DNA of 64,000 nucleotides from Chromatiales bacterium. Lineage in GTDB: Bacteria; Pseudomonadota; Gammaproteobacteria; Steroidobacterales; GCA-2729495. How positions within the stretch are numbered: the first letter of the stretch is position 1; the number at the start of each line of letters is the position of its first letter. Of the stretch, positions 32,645-42,758 are shown one piece after another. The notes below the pieces were generated by a model. That model was not told the DNA's origin and did not search any database. It saw nothing but the letters and a program-made list of their open reading frames with translations. The position numbers were made by a program, and so were the translations under genes. The stretch covers positions 1-64,000 of the forward strand of contig JAEUPZ010000030.1 of assembly GCA_016789885.1 (NCBI GenBank), in the 5' to 3' direction.

Positions 32645-33976
32645 ATGGCCGAAACCCCCGCCACCGGCAAGCGCTTCTGGTTCGTCGACCTCGCGCCCGG
32701 GGTCACCCACTTCAACATGTGGGTGTTCCTGTACGCGTCGTACGCCACCATCGGGTTGCTGACCTTCGTCACCGTCGGCACCCCCTACGTGCTGTCGGCC
32801 CACCTCGGCATTCCGCTCGAGGAGCAGGGCCGCGTCACCGGCGACCTGACCTTCTTCAACGAGATCGCGCTGCTGGCGGTCTTCGGGCCCGTCGGCGTGC
32901 TGGCCGACCGCATCGGCCGGCGCGAGGTGTTCGCGCTGGGGCTGTTCGTCATGGGCATCGCCTACGCCCTGTATCCCTTTGCGAGCTCGCTGGGCGAGCT
33001 GACGGCCTACCGCATGCTGTATGCCGCCGGCATCGCCGCCGCGACGGGCATGCTCGGCACGCTGATCGCCGATTACCCCCAGAGCCAGTCCCGCGGCAAG
33101 ATGGTGGCGCTCGGCGGCACGTTGAACGGCCTCGGGGTCGTCAGCGTGACGGCCGGCCTCGGCGGCCTGATGAAGGCCTTCGTGAACCAGGGGGCCGATG
33201 CCGAGACGGCCGGCCAGTACGCGCACCTCATCGTCGCGGGGCTCTGCATCCTCTCGGCGATCATCATCCAGATCGGCGTGCGGCCCGGCACGCCCGTGGC
33301 CAAGGAAGAACGGCCTCCGGTCGGCGAGCTGGTCAGGAGCGCCTTCTTCGAGGCCCGCAATCCCCGCATCGCGCTGGCCTACGCCTGCGCCTTCATCGCC
33401 CGCGCCGACCTCGTCGTGCTCGGCACGTTCAGCATCCTCTGGGGGGCGAAGGTCGCCCAGGAGTCCGGCATGGACGCGGCGTCCGGGGTGGCGGCGGGGC
33501 GCCTGGCCTTCGTGACCGCCAGTGGAGCGGCGCTGATCTGGCTGCCCATCGTCGGATTCGTGCTCGACCGCATCAACCGTGTCACGGGCACGGCCATCTG
33601 CATGACCCTCACGGCCATCGGTTTCCTGTCGACGCTGCTCATGGACAACCCCATCGCCCCCGAGAGCCGGCTGCTCTGGGTGCTCGTCGGCATAGGCAAC
33701 ATCAGTGCCTTTGCCGGGGCCACGACGCTGGTCAGCGCCGAGGCGCCCGCGGCGAAGCGGGGCGTCGTCGTCGGCATGTTCAACATGATGGGCGTCATCG
33801 GCATCCTCGTGTCCAGCGGCATCGGTGGCCGGCTGTTCGACTCCGTCAGCCCGGCGGCGCCCTTCGTCCTGATCGGCGGACTGTCGGCGCTGGTGGCGAT
33901 CTTCGCCGTGTTCGTCCGGTTCACGTCCCCCGGGCCGCTCAAGCCGACCAAGGTCGACTTCGCCGCGTCCCACTGA
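32645..33976 (+). CDS. Major facilitator superfamily transporter (second copy)
   Basis: A 443-residue, 12-helix MFS protein with GVLADRIGRREVF after helix 2 and VGFVLDRINRV between helices 8 and 9. It is related to the MFS protein at 27985 by several shared motifs and the same layout. The ATG at 32645 has GAGGGAC a few bases upstream. It follows the aldehyde dehydrogenase by 35 bases. Two related transporters around one set of catabolic genes suggest uptake of different members of a compound class, or uptake plus efflux. Confidence 0.85.
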   Translation: MAETPATGKRFWFVDLAPGVTHFNMWVFLYASYATIGLLTFVTVGTPYVLSAHLGIPLEEQGRVTGDLTFFNEIALLAVFGPVGVLADRIGRREVFALGLFVMGIAYALYPFASSLGELTAYRMLYAAGIAAATGMLGTLIADYPQSQSRGKMVALGGTLNGLGVVSVTAGLGGLMKAFVNQGADAETAGQYAHLIVAGLCILSAIIIQIGVRPGTPVAKEERPPVGELVRSAFFEARNPRIALAYACAFIARADLVVLGTFSILWGAKVAQESGMDAASGVAAGRLAFVTASGAALIWLPIVGFVLDRINRVTGTAICMTLTAIGFLSTLLMDNPIAPESRLLWVLVGIGNISAFAGATTLVSAEAPAAKRGVVVGMFNMMGVIGILVSSGIGGRLFDSVSPAAPFVLIGGLSALVAIFAVFVRFTSPGPLKPTKVDFAASH

Positions 33977-34074
33977 GGGCCTGCTCCTTGCCGGCGCGCG
34001 TGGCGCCGGGCATCGGTGGTAGGCTGCCTGGCGTCGGGCCGGCGACCAGCCGGCCGTGTGCAGGGCGGGGACTC

Positions 34075-35241
34075 GTGCGGTCGGTCAGGACAGCTGCCGT
34101 CGGCGGCATCATCGCGTCGCTTGCAGCCCTGCTGCAGGCCTGCGGGCCCGGGCAGCCCCCGGCCCCCCCGCCGCCCGAGGTGCCCGTCATCGACCTGACC
34201 CCCCGGACAGCGCCTATCGTGCGCGAGTGGGTCGGTGCGACCTTCGGTGCCGCCGACGTGCAGGTGCGCGCGCGGGTCACCGGCGTCGTCGAGCAGATGC
34301 ACTTCACCGAGGGCAGCCTCGTCAAGGAGGGGGCGCTCCTCTACAGCATCGACGCCAATGAGCTGGACCAGCGGGTCGCCGCGGCCCGGGCCGAGCTGGC
34401 CGAGGCCGAAACCCGCCTGGCGAAGGCCGAGGCTGACCTGGCCCGCTACCGGCCCCTGGCCGCCATGGACGCCGTCAGCCAGCGCGACCTCGAGGAGGCC
34501 GTGGCCAACGAGGGCGCGGCCCGCGGCGCCGTCGACGCAGCCCGGGCGGGCCTCAGCGTGGCGCAGATCAACCGCGGGTATGCCGAGGTGCGGGCCCCCA
34601 TCGCCGGGTATATCGGCCTCTCGGAGGCCAGGGTCGGCGACCTGGTGGGCCCGGCCTCGAAGTCGCTGCTCAATACGATCTCGCGCATCGACCCCATCCG
34701 CGTGCGCTTCGGCATCAGCGAGCGCGAGTACCTCAACTTTGCCCGCCAGTCCGGCACGCCGCGGACGACGGAGCTGCCCCAGACGCCGCCGCTCGAACTG
34801 ATCCTGGCCGACGGCACGGTGCATCCCTACCCGGGCCGCGTGCTCACGATCCAGCGGCAGGTCGAGGCCACCACCGGGTCGCTGACCATCGAGGCGGAGT
34901 TCCCGAACCCCACGCTGCTGATCCGTCCCGGCCAGTTCGGGCGCGTACGGGCCGAGGTCGAGGAGCGCGAGGGCGCCATCCTCGTGCCCCAGCGGGCCGT
35001 GCGGGAGCTGCAGGGCCAGTATCAGGCGCTGGTCCTGGCGGCCGACGACACGGTGGAGGTGCGCGGCATCACGGTGGGTCCGCGCATCGGCAGCGACTGG
35101 CTGGTGGAGAGCGGCCTGAAGGCCGGCGACCGCCTGGTCCTCGCCGGTACCCAGCGCCTGCGCGGCGGCATGAAGGTGGTGCCGAAGCCCGCCGGAGCGC
35201 CGCCCGCCGGGACGCCCGCCGACGGCGCCGCGGGGCCCTGA
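34075..35241 (+). CDS. RND efflux periplasmic adaptor lipoprotein (membrane fusion protein)
   Basis: A 388-residue adaptor that bridges the RND pump and the outer membrane channel. The N-terminus is a lipoprotein signal with lipobox LLQAC (residues 19-23). A lipoyl half-motif, a helical hairpin of the AELAEAETRLAKAEADLARYRPLAA type, and APIAGYIG (second lipoyl half) follow, then the beta-barrel and membrane-proximal regions with LIRPGQFGRV and VLVPQRAV-like sequence. The start is GTG 34075 with GGCGGGG just upstream. It is the first gene of a three-gene efflux operon; the pump begins 21 bases later. Confidence 0.9.
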   Translation: MRSVRTAAVGGIIASLAALLQACGPGQPPAPPPPEVPVIDLTPRTAPIVREWVGATFGAADVQVRARVTGVVEQMHFTEGSLVKEGALLYSIDANELDQRVAAARAELAEAETRLAKAEADLARYRPLAAMDAVSQRDLEEAVANEGAARGAVDAARAGLSVAQINRGYAEVRAPIAGYIGLSEARVGDLVGPASKSLLNTISRIDPIRVRFGISEREYLNFARQSGTPRTTELPQTPPLELILADGTVHPYPGRVLTIQRQVEATTGSLTIEAEFPNPTLLIRPGQFGRVRAEVEEREGAILVPQRAVRELQGQYQALVLAADDTVEVRGITVGPRIGSDWLVESGLKAGDRLVLAGTQRLRGGMKVVPKPAGAPPAGTPADGAAGP

Positions 35242-35262
35242 TCCCCCGGGCCTGATCCGCCG

Positions 35263-38200
35263 ATGGGTGACTTCTTCATCCGGCGCCCGATCGTGGCGAT
35301 GGTCATCTCCATCGTCACGGTGCTGCTGGGCCTCGTCGCCCTGTCGGGCCTCCCGGTCGCCCAGTATCCCGAGATCACGCCACCCGAGATCGTCGTGTCG
35401 GCCACCTACACCGGTGCCGACGCGGTGACGGTGGAGCAGTCGGTGGCGACGCCGCTCGAGCAGCAGATCAACGGCGTCGAGGACTCGATCTACATGAAGT
35501 CCGTCAACGCCAGCGACGGCACGATGCAGCTGCGCATCGCCTTCGAGGTTGGGACCGACCTCGACACCGCCAACGTACTCGTGCAGAACCGTGTCGCCCA
35601 GGCGCAGCCATTCCTTCCCGAGGAGGTCAAGCGGCTCGGCGTCACCGTGAAGAAGTCGCTGTCCTTCCCGCTGATGCTGGTGGCGCTGCGCTCGCCGGGC
35701 GGCAGCTTCGACAACAACTTCCTGTCGAACTACGCGGCCATCAACGTCAACGACCGCATCGCCCGCATCCGCGGCGTCGGCCAGGTGAACCTGTTCGGTG
35801 GCAGCGACTACGCGATGCGCATCTGGGTGCGGCCCGACCAGCTCGCCAAGCTGCAGCTCACGGTGCCGGATCTCGTCAACGCCGTCCAGCAGCAGAACGC
35901 CGTGGTGCCGGCCGGCCAGGTGGGCGGGCAGCCGGCGCCGCCCGGCACCGACATGACCTACACCGTCGGCACGCGCGGCCGGCTCTCGACGCCGGAGGAG
36001 TTCGGCGAGGTCGTCATCCGGGCCAACCCCGACGGTTCGCTGCTGCGCCTGAAGGACGTCGCCCGGATCGAGCTCGGCAGCCAGCTCTACACGATGGTGG
36101 GCCGCCTCGATGGCGCGCCGGCGGCCGTCATCGCCATCTACCAGCAGCCCGGGTCCAACGCGCTGGCGGTGGCCGACGAGATCCGCGCCACGATGGCGGA
36201 GCTCGCCGCGGACTTCCCGGCCGACATCGAGTACCAGGTCTCCCTCGACACGACGCTGTCGGTGCGCGAGGGCATCAGCGAGATCGTCTCGACGCTGTTC
36301 GAGGCCGTCGTGCTGGTCATCCTCGTGGTCTTCGTGTTCCTGCAGAACTGGCGCGCGACGCTGATCCCGCTGCTGACCGTCCCGGTCTCGCTCGTGGGCG
36401 CCTTCATCGTGTTCCCGCTGCTGGGCTTCTCGGTCAACGTGCTGTCGCTGCTGGGGCTCGTGCTCGCCATCGGCATCGTCGTCGACGACGCCATCGTCGT
36501 CGTCGAGGCGGTCATGCACCACATCGAGCAGGGAATGAGCCCGCGGGACGCGACGCGCCAGGCCATGAAGGAGGTCAGCGGGCCCGTCGTCGCCATCGCG
36601 CTGATCCTCGCCGCCGTGTTCGTGCCGGTCGCCTTCGTGCCAGGCATCACGGGGCTTCTCTACCAGCAGTTCGCCATCACCATCGCCATCTCCGTCGCCT
36701 TCTCGGCGTTCAACGCGCTGACGCTGTCCCCGGCGCTCGCGGCGCTGCTGCTGAAGCCGGCCGGGGGCAAGCCCGGCCCGCTGGCGCCGTTCTACGCGGC
36801 CTTCAACCGGGTCTTCGGCCGCGTGACCGAGGGCTACGCCGGCATCACCGGGACGCTGGCCCGCCGGCCGGCCCGGGCGGCGGTGCTCGTCGCCCTCATC
36901 GCAGCCCTGGCGGCGCTCCTCGCCACCCGCCTGCCCACCGGGTTCCTGCCCGAAGGCGACCAGGGATACCTGCTCGTGAACGCGCAGCTGCCCGACGCCG
37001 CGTCGCTGCAGCGGACCGACGCCGTCGCGCGCCAGATCGAGGCGATCCTCGACCAGACGCCCGGCGTCAGGAGCTACACCAGCGTCGTCGGCTACAGCCT
37101 GCTCTCGTCGTCGTCGGCCCCGAACAACGCGTTCTTTTTCGTCGAGCTCGACGAGTGGGCCGCGCGGCCCGATGCCGCCAGCGCGCCGGCGCTCCTGCGC
37201 CGCCTGAACGGGCAGTTCGCCGCGTTGCCCGAGGCGGTCGTCTTCGCCTTCGGTCCGCCGCCGATCCCCGGCCTAGGCAGCGGCGCCGGCTTCAGCCTGA
37301 TGCTGCAGGACCGGGGCGGGAATTCGCCGGCCTGGCTGCAGGAGCAGGTGGCCGGCTTCCTGCAGGCCACGGCGCAGCGTCCCGAGATCGGCAGCGCCTT
37401 CACGACCTTCAGCGCGTCGGTGCCCACGGTCTACGTCGACGTCGACCGCGAGAAGGTCCTGAAGCAGGGTGTGCAGCTCCAGGATCTGAATACGAGCCTC
37501 GGCGCCAACCTCGGCGGCGCCTACGTCAACGACTTCAACCGCTTCGGCCGCCTCTACAAGGTCTACGTCCAGGCCGAGCCCGAGTACCGCGTGCAGCCCG
37601 AGGACATCGGCCGCTTCTTTGTGCGCAACGCCGGTGGCGAGATGGTGCCTGTCTCGACGCTGGTGGACGTGGGGCGCAGCGCGGGGCCCGCCTTCACCAA
37701 CCGCTTCAACCTCTACCGCGCGGTGGAGGTGACCGGCAGCCCGGCGCCGGGATACAGCTCGGCCGACGCGCTGCGCGCCCTCGAGCAGACGGCCCGCGGG
37801 GTGCTGCCGGCCGACATGGGGTACGCGTGGAACGCCGTCTCGTTCCAGGAGAAGCGTGCGGAAGGCAGCAGCGCCGTCGTCATCGTGTTCGGGCTGGTCA
37901 TGGTGTTCCTCATCCTGGCGGCCCAGTACGAGAGCTGGACGCTGCCGCTCAGCGTGCTGCTCGGCACGCCCTTCGCCGCCCTCGGCGCCTTCCTCGGGCT
38001 CTGGCTCGCCCGCTTCCTGAGCCCGCTCTACGTCAACAACGTCTTCGCCCAGATCGGGCTGGTGTTGCTGATCGGCCTGGCTGCCAAGAACGCCATCCTC
38101 ATCGTCGAGTTCGCGCGCATGAAGGTTGCCGAGGGCGTGGACGTGGTCGACGCCGCCATCGAGGCGGCGCGGCTGCGCTTCCGGCCGATCCTCATGACCG

Positions 38201-38418
38201 CCTTCGCCTTCATCCTCGGCGTCGTGCCCTTGGTCATCGCCAGCGGCTCGGGCGCCGAGGGCCGCCGTGTCATGGGCCTGGCGGTCTTCTCCGGCATGCT
38301 CGTGGCCACTGCCATCGGCGTGCTGCTGGTGCCGGCCCTCTTCGTGCTGGTCGAGCGCTGGAGCCGCCGCGGGCGCCCGGCGGCGCCGGCGCCCGGCGGC
38401 TCGGCCGGCGGTCACTGA
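35263..38418 (+). CDS. RND multidrug efflux permease (HAE1 family)
   Basis: A 1,051-residue inner-membrane drug/proton antiporter of full length. The start FFIRRPIVAMVISIV (residues 4-18) is typical of MexF/OqxB-like pumps. The proton-relay Asp pair is D408-D409 (IGIVVDDAIVVVE), and the TM10 Lys lies in GLAAKNAILIVEFA. Two large periplasmic porter loops follow TM1 and TM7. It sits between its adaptor (21 bases upstream) and outer membrane channel (start 3 bases after the stop). Drugs or solvents exported are unknown. No local repressor gene is present. Confidence 0.93.
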   Translation: MGDFFIRRPIVAMVISIVTVLLGLVALSGLPVAQYPEITPPEIVVSATYTGADAVTVEQSVATPLEQQINGVEDSIYMKSVNASDGTMQLRIAFEVGTDLDTANVLVQNRVAQAQPFLPEEVKRLGVTVKKSLSFPLMLVALRSPGGSFDNNFLSNYAAINVNDRIARIRGVGQVNLFGGSDYAMRIWVRPDQLAKLQLTVPDLVNAVQQQNAVVPAGQVGGQPAPPGTDMTYTVGTRGRLSTPEEFGEVVIRANPDGSLLRLKDVARIELGSQLYTMVGRLDGAPAAVIAIYQQPGSNALAVADEIRATMAELAADFPADIEYQVSLDTTLSVREGISEIVSTLFEAVVLVILVVFVFLQNWRATLIPLLTVPVSLVGAFIVFPLLGFSVNVLSLLGLVLAIGIVVDDAIVVVEAVMHHIEQGMSPRDATRQAMKEVSGPVVAIALILAAVFVPVAFVPGITGLLYQQFAITIAISVAFSAFNALTLSPALAALLLKPAGGKPGPLAPFYAAFNRVFGRVTEGYAGITGTLARRPARAAVLVALIAALAALLATRLPTGFLPEGDQGYLLVNAQLPDAASLQRTDAVARQIEAILDQTPGVRSYTSVVGYSLLSSSSAPNNAFFFVELDEWAARPDAASAPALLRRLNGQFAALPEAVVFAFGPPPIPGLGSGAGFSLMLQDRGGNSPAWLQEQVAGFLQATAQRPEIGSAFTTFSASVPTVYVDVDREKVLKQGVQLQDLNTSLGANLGGAYVNDFNRFGRLYKVYVQAEPEYRVQPEDIGRFFVRNAGGEMVPVSTLVDVGRSAGPAFTNRFNLYRAVEVTGSPAPGYSSADALRALEQTARGVLPADMGYAWNAVSFQEKRAEGSSAVVIVFGLVMVFLILAAQYESWTLPLSVLLGTPFAALGAFLGLWLARFLSPLYVNNVFAQIGLVLLIGLAAKNAILIVEFARMKVAEGVDVVDAAIEAARLRFRPILMTAFAFILGVVPLVIASGSGAEGRRVMGLAVFSGMLVATAIGVLLVPALFVLVERWSRRGRPAAPAPGGSAGGH

Positions 38419-38421
38419 GCC

Positions 38422-39849
38422 ATGCGCGCCGCACGGTCGCTCGCCGCCGGCTGCCTCGCCACCGTCCTGCTGGGGGGCTGCGCCATCGGCCCCGATTTCG
38501 AACGGCCGGCGGTGCCGGAGCCAGCCGCCTGGACGCAGCCGGCGGATGCCGGCACGTCCATCGCCGACCTGGCGTGGTGGCAGGTCTATGGCGACCCGGT
38601 GCTGCAGGACCTCATCCACACGGCGCTGGCCGCGAACCGGGACGTCGCCATCGCGGCCGCCCGGGTCGAGGAGGCCGCGGCGGTGCTCGGCTTCGTGCGC
38701 AGCGACCAGTTTCCCAGCCTGCGCTACGACGGCGGCGCCACCCGCGCCCAGACCAGCGAGCAGCTCGGCACCTTCCCCGGCACGCTGGCGACGCAGTACC
38801 AGCTCGCCGCGACGCTCTCCTGGGAGCTCGACATCTGGGGCCGGCTGCGGCGCTCGACGGAGGCCGCCCGGGCCGAGCTGCTGGCCACCGAGGCCGCGCG
38901 CCGGGGCGTGACGATCACGGTCGTCGCCGGCGTCGCCCAGCTCTACTTCGCGCTGCGCGACCTGGACAACCGGCTTGCCATCGCCGAGCGGACGCTGGCC
39001 GGTCGCCAGGCCTCGACGCTGCTCATCACGACGCGCTTCCAGGGCGGCGTCGTCTCGCGCCTCGACGTGCACCAGGCCGAGATCGAGGAGGCGACCGCGG
39101 CCGCGGCCGTGCCCCAGTTCAGGCGCGAGATCGTCCGCCTCGAGACGGCGCTGGCGGTGCTGCTCGGCCAGCCCCCGGGGCCGATCCCCCGCGGAGCGCC
39201 CCTCGATCCCGCGAAGCTGCCGGCCGAGGTGCCCCCCGGACTGCCCGTGGATCTGCTGGCCCGGCGGCCCGACCTCGTCGAGGCCGAGGAGCGCGCCCAC
39301 GCCCAGCTGGCCCGGGTCGGTGCCGCCGAGGCCCTGCGGCTGCCGACGCTGCGGCTGACGGCGGCCGGAGGCCAGGCCAGCAGCGACCTCGACGACTTCA
39401 CCAGCGGCAGCGCGAACTTCTGGAGCATTGGCGGCGGCATCACCGGCCCGATCTTCGAGTTCGGCCGCAACGTCCGGCGGGTCGAGGCCGAGAAGGCGCG
39501 GGCCGAGCAGGCGGTGTTGCGCTACGAGGGCGCCGTGCTGAATGCCTTCAGTGAGGTCGAGGCGGCGCTGGCGGCGGTGGGGACCTTCGCCGGCGAGTAC
39601 GAGGCGCGGCGGCGGCAGGTCGAGGCGGCCGTGGCGGCGGCGAGGCTCTCACGGGCCCGCTACGACGGTGGGGTGACGAGCTACCTGGAGGTGCTCGACA
39701 TCGAGCGGTCGCTCTTCACCGCGGAGCTGGCGGCGTCGCAGGCCCTGCAGGGCCGGTACACCGCCCTCGTACAGCTCTACCGGGCGCTCGGCGGCGGCTG
39801 GGACCCAGAGGGTGCTGCCGCCCCCGGTGCACCGGCGTGCAGCAATTGA
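38422..39849 (+). CDS. NodT-family outer membrane efflux lipoprotein
   Basis: A 475-residue TolC-like channel of the OprM/NodT type. It begins with a lipoprotein signal (lipobox LLGGC, Cys20, followed by AIGPDFERP) and contains two outer membrane efflux repeats: AWWQVYGDPVLQDLI, WELDIWGRLRRSTEAARAE, GGVVSRLDVHQAE, LLARRPDLVEAEERAHAQLARVG and SYLEVLDIERSLF. It completes the tripartite pump operon. The stop is followed by a short bidirectional hairpin before the convergent copper genes. Confidence 0.92.
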   Translation: MRAARSLAAGCLATVLLGGCAIGPDFERPAVPEPAAWTQPADAGTSIADLAWWQVYGDPVLQDLIHTALAANRDVAIAAARVEEAAAVLGFVRSDQFPSLRYDGGATRAQTSEQLGTFPGTLATQYQLAATLSWELDIWGRLRRSTEAARAELLATEAARRGVTITVVAGVAQLYFALRDLDNRLAIAERTLAGRQASTLLITTRFQGGVVSRLDVHQAEIEEATAAAAVPQFRREIVRLETALAVLLGQPPGPIPRGAPLDPAKLPAEVPPGLPVDLLARRPDLVEAEERAHAQLARVGAAEALRLPTLRLTAAGGQASSDLDDFTSGSANFWSIGGGITGPIFEFGRNVRRVEAEKARAEQAVLRYEGAVLNAFSEVEAALAAVGTFAGEYEARRRQVEAAVAAARLSRARYDGGVTSYLEVLDIERSLFTAELAASQALQGRYTALVQLYRALGGGWDPEGAAAPGAPACSN

Positions 39850-39862
39850 AGCCGCCCGGCGA

Positions 39863-39881
39863 CCCGGGGGGATCCCCCGGG
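39863..39881. terminator. Short GC hairpin between convergent genes
   Basis: CCCGGGGG-GAT-CCCCCGGG, a perfect 8-bp stem, lies midway in the 50-base gap between the efflux channel gene and the copper chaperone gene. It could serve both strands. No T-tract. Confidence 0.5.
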
Positions 39882-39899
39882 CCGCCAGGTCGTGGGCAG

Positions 39900-40106
39900 T
39901 CAGGCAGCGACCTGGAAGCCGGCCTCGGTGATCGCCTTGGCGATGGCCGCCTGCTCGATCTTCGCCGGGTCGAACTCGACGGTGACGGTGCCGGTCGCGC
40001 GGTCGGCCTTGGCGGCGCTGACGCCGGGGCGGCTTGTGAGGGCGTTCTGCACGCTGCGCTCGCAGCCGCCGCAGGTCATGCCGCTGACTTTGAACTCGGT
40101 CTTCAT
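39900..40106 (-). CDS. Heavy-metal-associated (CopZ-like) copper chaperone
   Basis: A 68-residue HMA-domain protein with the metal site GMTCGGC (residues 9-15), a beta-alpha-beta-beta-alpha-beta pattern and no signal peptide, so it acts in the cytosol. It probably hands Cu(I) to the neighbouring ATPase. ATG 40106 is chosen because AAGGAA lies about six bases upstream; a longer version from 40130 is possible. The gene starts 41 bases after copA and is likely co-transcribed. Confidence 0.8.
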   Translation of the reverse strand: MKTEFKVSGMTCGGCERSVQNALTSRPGVSAAKADRATGTVTVEFDPAKIEQAAIAKAITEAGFQVAA

Positions 40107-40147
40107 GAGGTTCCTTCCGGTGGTCATCATGGTGGGGGTCTCGGTGC

Positions 40148-42616
40148 TCAGGAGCGCGGCTTCCAGCGGCGCAGCAGCAGCGAGTTGCTGACCACGCTGA
40201 CGCTGCTGGCCGCCATGGCGGCGCCCGCCAGCGCCGGCGTCAGGAAGCCGAGCGCTGCCAGCGGGATGCCGATGACATTGTAGATAAACGCCCAGAACAG
40301 GTTCTGGCGGATCTTGCGGAACGTGGCCCGGCTCGCGGCGATGGCGCCGGGCACCAGCCGCGGGTCGTTGCGCATCAGCGTGATGCCGGCCGTCTCCATG
40401 GCGATGTCGGTGCCCGAGCCCATGGCGATGCCGACGTCGGCGGCGGCCAGCGCCGGCGCGTCGTTGATGCCGTCACCGACCATGGCGACCACGGCGCCGC
40501 CCGCCGACAGGCCCGTGACTGCACCGGCCTTGCCATCGGGCGCGACGCCGCCGCGGGCCTCGTCGATGCCGACCTCGCGGCCGATGGCCGAGGCGACGGG
40601 CTGGGTATCGCCCGAGAGCATCAGCGTCTTCACGCCCATGGCCCGGAGCTGCCGGATGGCCTCGACGGACTGCGGGCGCACCGGGTCGGCAATGGCGAAG
40701 GTGCCGAGCAGGCGGTTGCCGTCGGCGGCGAAGACCACCGTGCGCGCGGCTGCCTGCCAGCGTCCGGCGGCCTCCTGCGCCGGCGCCAGGTCGACGCCGC
40801 GGCCGGCCATGAAGGCGGCGTTGCCGATGGCGATGCTGCGTCCCGCGACGGTGCCGAAGACACCCTGACCCGTGACGCTGCGGAACTCGTCCACGGCGAG
40901 CAACTCGATGCCGGCGTCGCTGGCCCGGCTCATGAAGGCCCGGGCCAGCGGGTGCTCGCTGGCCCGCTGCACCGACGCCGTGAGCTGCAGCAGCTCGTCG
41001 TGGGAGGCGCCCGTCGCCACCATCTCGACCACCTCGGGCCGGCCCTCGGTCAGCGTGCCGGTCTTGTCGAAGATGACGGTGTCGATGCGGTGCGCGCGCT
41101 CCAGCGACTCCACGTCCTTGATGAGGATGCCGGCCCGGGCGGCGGCACCGGTGCCCGTCATGATGGCGGTGGGCGTGGCGAGGCCCAGCGCGCAGGGGCA
41201 GGCGATGACGAGCACCGACACGGCCGCGACGAAGGCCGGCTCGAAGCTGCCGGCCAGGAAGAACGTCACGGCGAAGGTCGCCGCCGCGATGGCCACCACC
41301 ACCGGCACGAAGATGGCGCTGATGCGGTCGACCAGGCGCTGCACCGGCGCCTTGCCGCTCTGGGCGTTCTCGACGAGCCGGATGATGCGCGAGAGCGTCG
41401 AGTCCTCGCCGACGGCCGTGGCGCGCACCTCGAGCAGGCCGGTGCCGTTGATGGCGCCGCCGGTGACCCGGGCGCCGGCGGCCTTGGCCACCGGCAGGCT
41501 CTCGCCGGTGATCAGCGCCTCGTCGACCTCGCTCTCGCCGGCGGTGACCTCGCCATCGACCGGGATGCGCTCGCCCGGCCGCACGACGACGATGTCGCCG
41601 GCGCGGACCTCCGCCACGGGCACCTCGGCCTCGCTGCCGTCGGCCCGGCGCACCCGCGCGGTCTGCGGGCGCAGGTCCATGAGCTGCCGGATCGCCGCCG
41701 TCGTGCCGCGCTTGGCGCGGGCCTCGAGGAACTTGCCGAGGAGCACCAGCGTGATGATGACGACGGCGGCCTCGAAGTAGAGCCGGCCCATGCTGCCGTC
41801 GAGGCCCAGCGTCGCCAGCAGGTACAGGCTGTAGCCGAAGGCCGCCGATGTGCCGAGCGCCACCAGCACGTCCATGTTGGCGCTGCCGCTGCGCAGGGCC
41901 TTCCAGGCCGAGCGGTAGAAGCGGGCGCCGATGACGAACTGCACGGGCGTGGCGAGCAGCAGCTCGACCCAGGCCGGGAGGTGCCAGTGGAACCCGGTCC
42001 ACGGGGCGAGGGTCATGATGGCCATCTGCACCAGCAGCGGCGCGGCGAAGGCCGCCGCCGCCAGCAGCGTGTACAGCTCGCGGCGCAGGTTGGCGGCGTC
42101 GCGCTCGCGCTCGGCCTCGTCGGCCGCCGCCCGGCTGTCGCCGGAGGGCTGGATCCGCGCCGTGTAGCCGGCCCGGCCGACGGCATCGGCCAGGGCCTGC
42201 AGGCCCACGGTGCCCGACCAGACCGTGACGTCGGCGCGCTCGAGGGCCAGGTTCACCGTGGCCGACGCGACGCCGTCGACGGCGGCCAGCGCCTTCTCGA
42301 TGCGTCCTGAGCAGGCGCTGCAGGTCATGCCCTCGACGGGGAAGCTGAAGGCCTGGGTCGGCACCTGGAACCCCGCCCGGGCGATGGCCGCCGACACGTC
42401 GCCGGTGCCGAGCGCGCCGGGATCGAAGCTGACGCTGGCCCGCTCGGTGGCAAAGTTGACCGTGGCCCCGGTGATGCCCGGCACGGCGTTCAGGGCCTTC
42501 TCGAGGCGCGTCGCGCAGGCGCCGCAGGTCATGCCCGCAACGGGCAGGTCCACGCGCCCGGCCGCGGGGCTGCCCTGCAGCGCAGGCGGGGCGAGGTCGG
42601 CCGAGGTCACGCTCAT
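40148..42616 (-). CDS. copA: Copper-exporting P1B-type ATPase
   Basis: An 822-residue P1B ATPase exporting Cu(I) from the cytosol. Two N-terminal HMA domains carry MTCGAC (C31, C34) and MTCSAC (C99, C102). The membrane metal site is CPC within [17 protein letters not shown], phosphorylation occurs at DKTGTLTEG, and the TGES-like [11 protein letters not shown] motif (SEHPLA) and hinge [10 protein letters not shown] are present. Length and two-HMA layout match CopA of enteric bacteria. No CueR-type regulator is adjacent. Confidence 0.93.
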   Translation of the reverse strand: MSVTSADLAPPALQGSPAAGRVDLPVAGMTCGACATRLEKALNAVPGITGATVNFATERASVSFDPGALGTGDVSAAIARAGFQVPTQAFSFPVEGMTCSACSGRIEKALAAVDGVASATVNLALERADVTVWSGTVGLQALADAVGRAGYTARIQPSGDSRAAADEAERERDAANLRRELYTLLAAAAFAAPLLVQMAIMTLAPWTGFHWHLPAWVELLLATPVQFVIGARFYRSAWKALRSGSANMDVLVALGTSAAFGYSLYLLATLGLDGSMGRLYFEAAVVIITLVLLGKFLEARAKRGTTAAIRQLMDLRPQTARVRRADGSEAEVPVAEVRAGDIVVVRPGERIPVDGEVTAGESEVDEALITGESLPVAKAAGARVTGGAINGTGLLEVRATAVGEDSTLSRIIRLVENAQSGKAPVQRLVDRISAIFVPVVVAIAAATFAVTFFLAGSFEPAFVAAVSVLVIACPCALGLATPTAIMTGTGAAARAGILIKDVESLERAHRIDTVIFDKTGTLTEGRPEVVEMVATGASHDELLQLTASVQRASEHPLARAFMSRASDAGIELLAVDEFRSVTGQGVFGTVAGRSIAIGNAAFMAGRGVDLAPAQEAAGRWQAAARTVVFAADGNRLLGTFAIADPVRPQSVEAIRQLRAMGVKTLMLSGDTQPVASAIGREVGIDEARGGVAPDGKAGAVTGLSAGGAVVAMVGDGINDAPALAAADVGIAMGSGTDIAMETAGITLMRNDPRLVPGAIAASRATFRKIRQNLFWAFIYNVIGIPLAALGFLTPALAGAAMAASSVSVVSNSLLLRRWKPRS

Positions 42617-42758
42617 GGGGCACTCCTGGGGCGGGGAGGGGGCCGATGCTAGCGCCGGCCCGGATCGCCGGGCAATTCAATCCGGCGCACCTGACCACCA
42701 GACATCGGGGTGCCCGGGGCCGGATTCAACCCCGGGCCCCTGCGGCAAGCTGCCTCCG

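Noticed and set aside
33379..36522. Very long minus-strand open frame (over 1,000 codons) across the RND adaptor and pump genes
   Set aside because: It is antisense to clearly conserved genes, has a His/Asp/Arg-rich composition with no domain pattern, and is expected from high-GC codon use.
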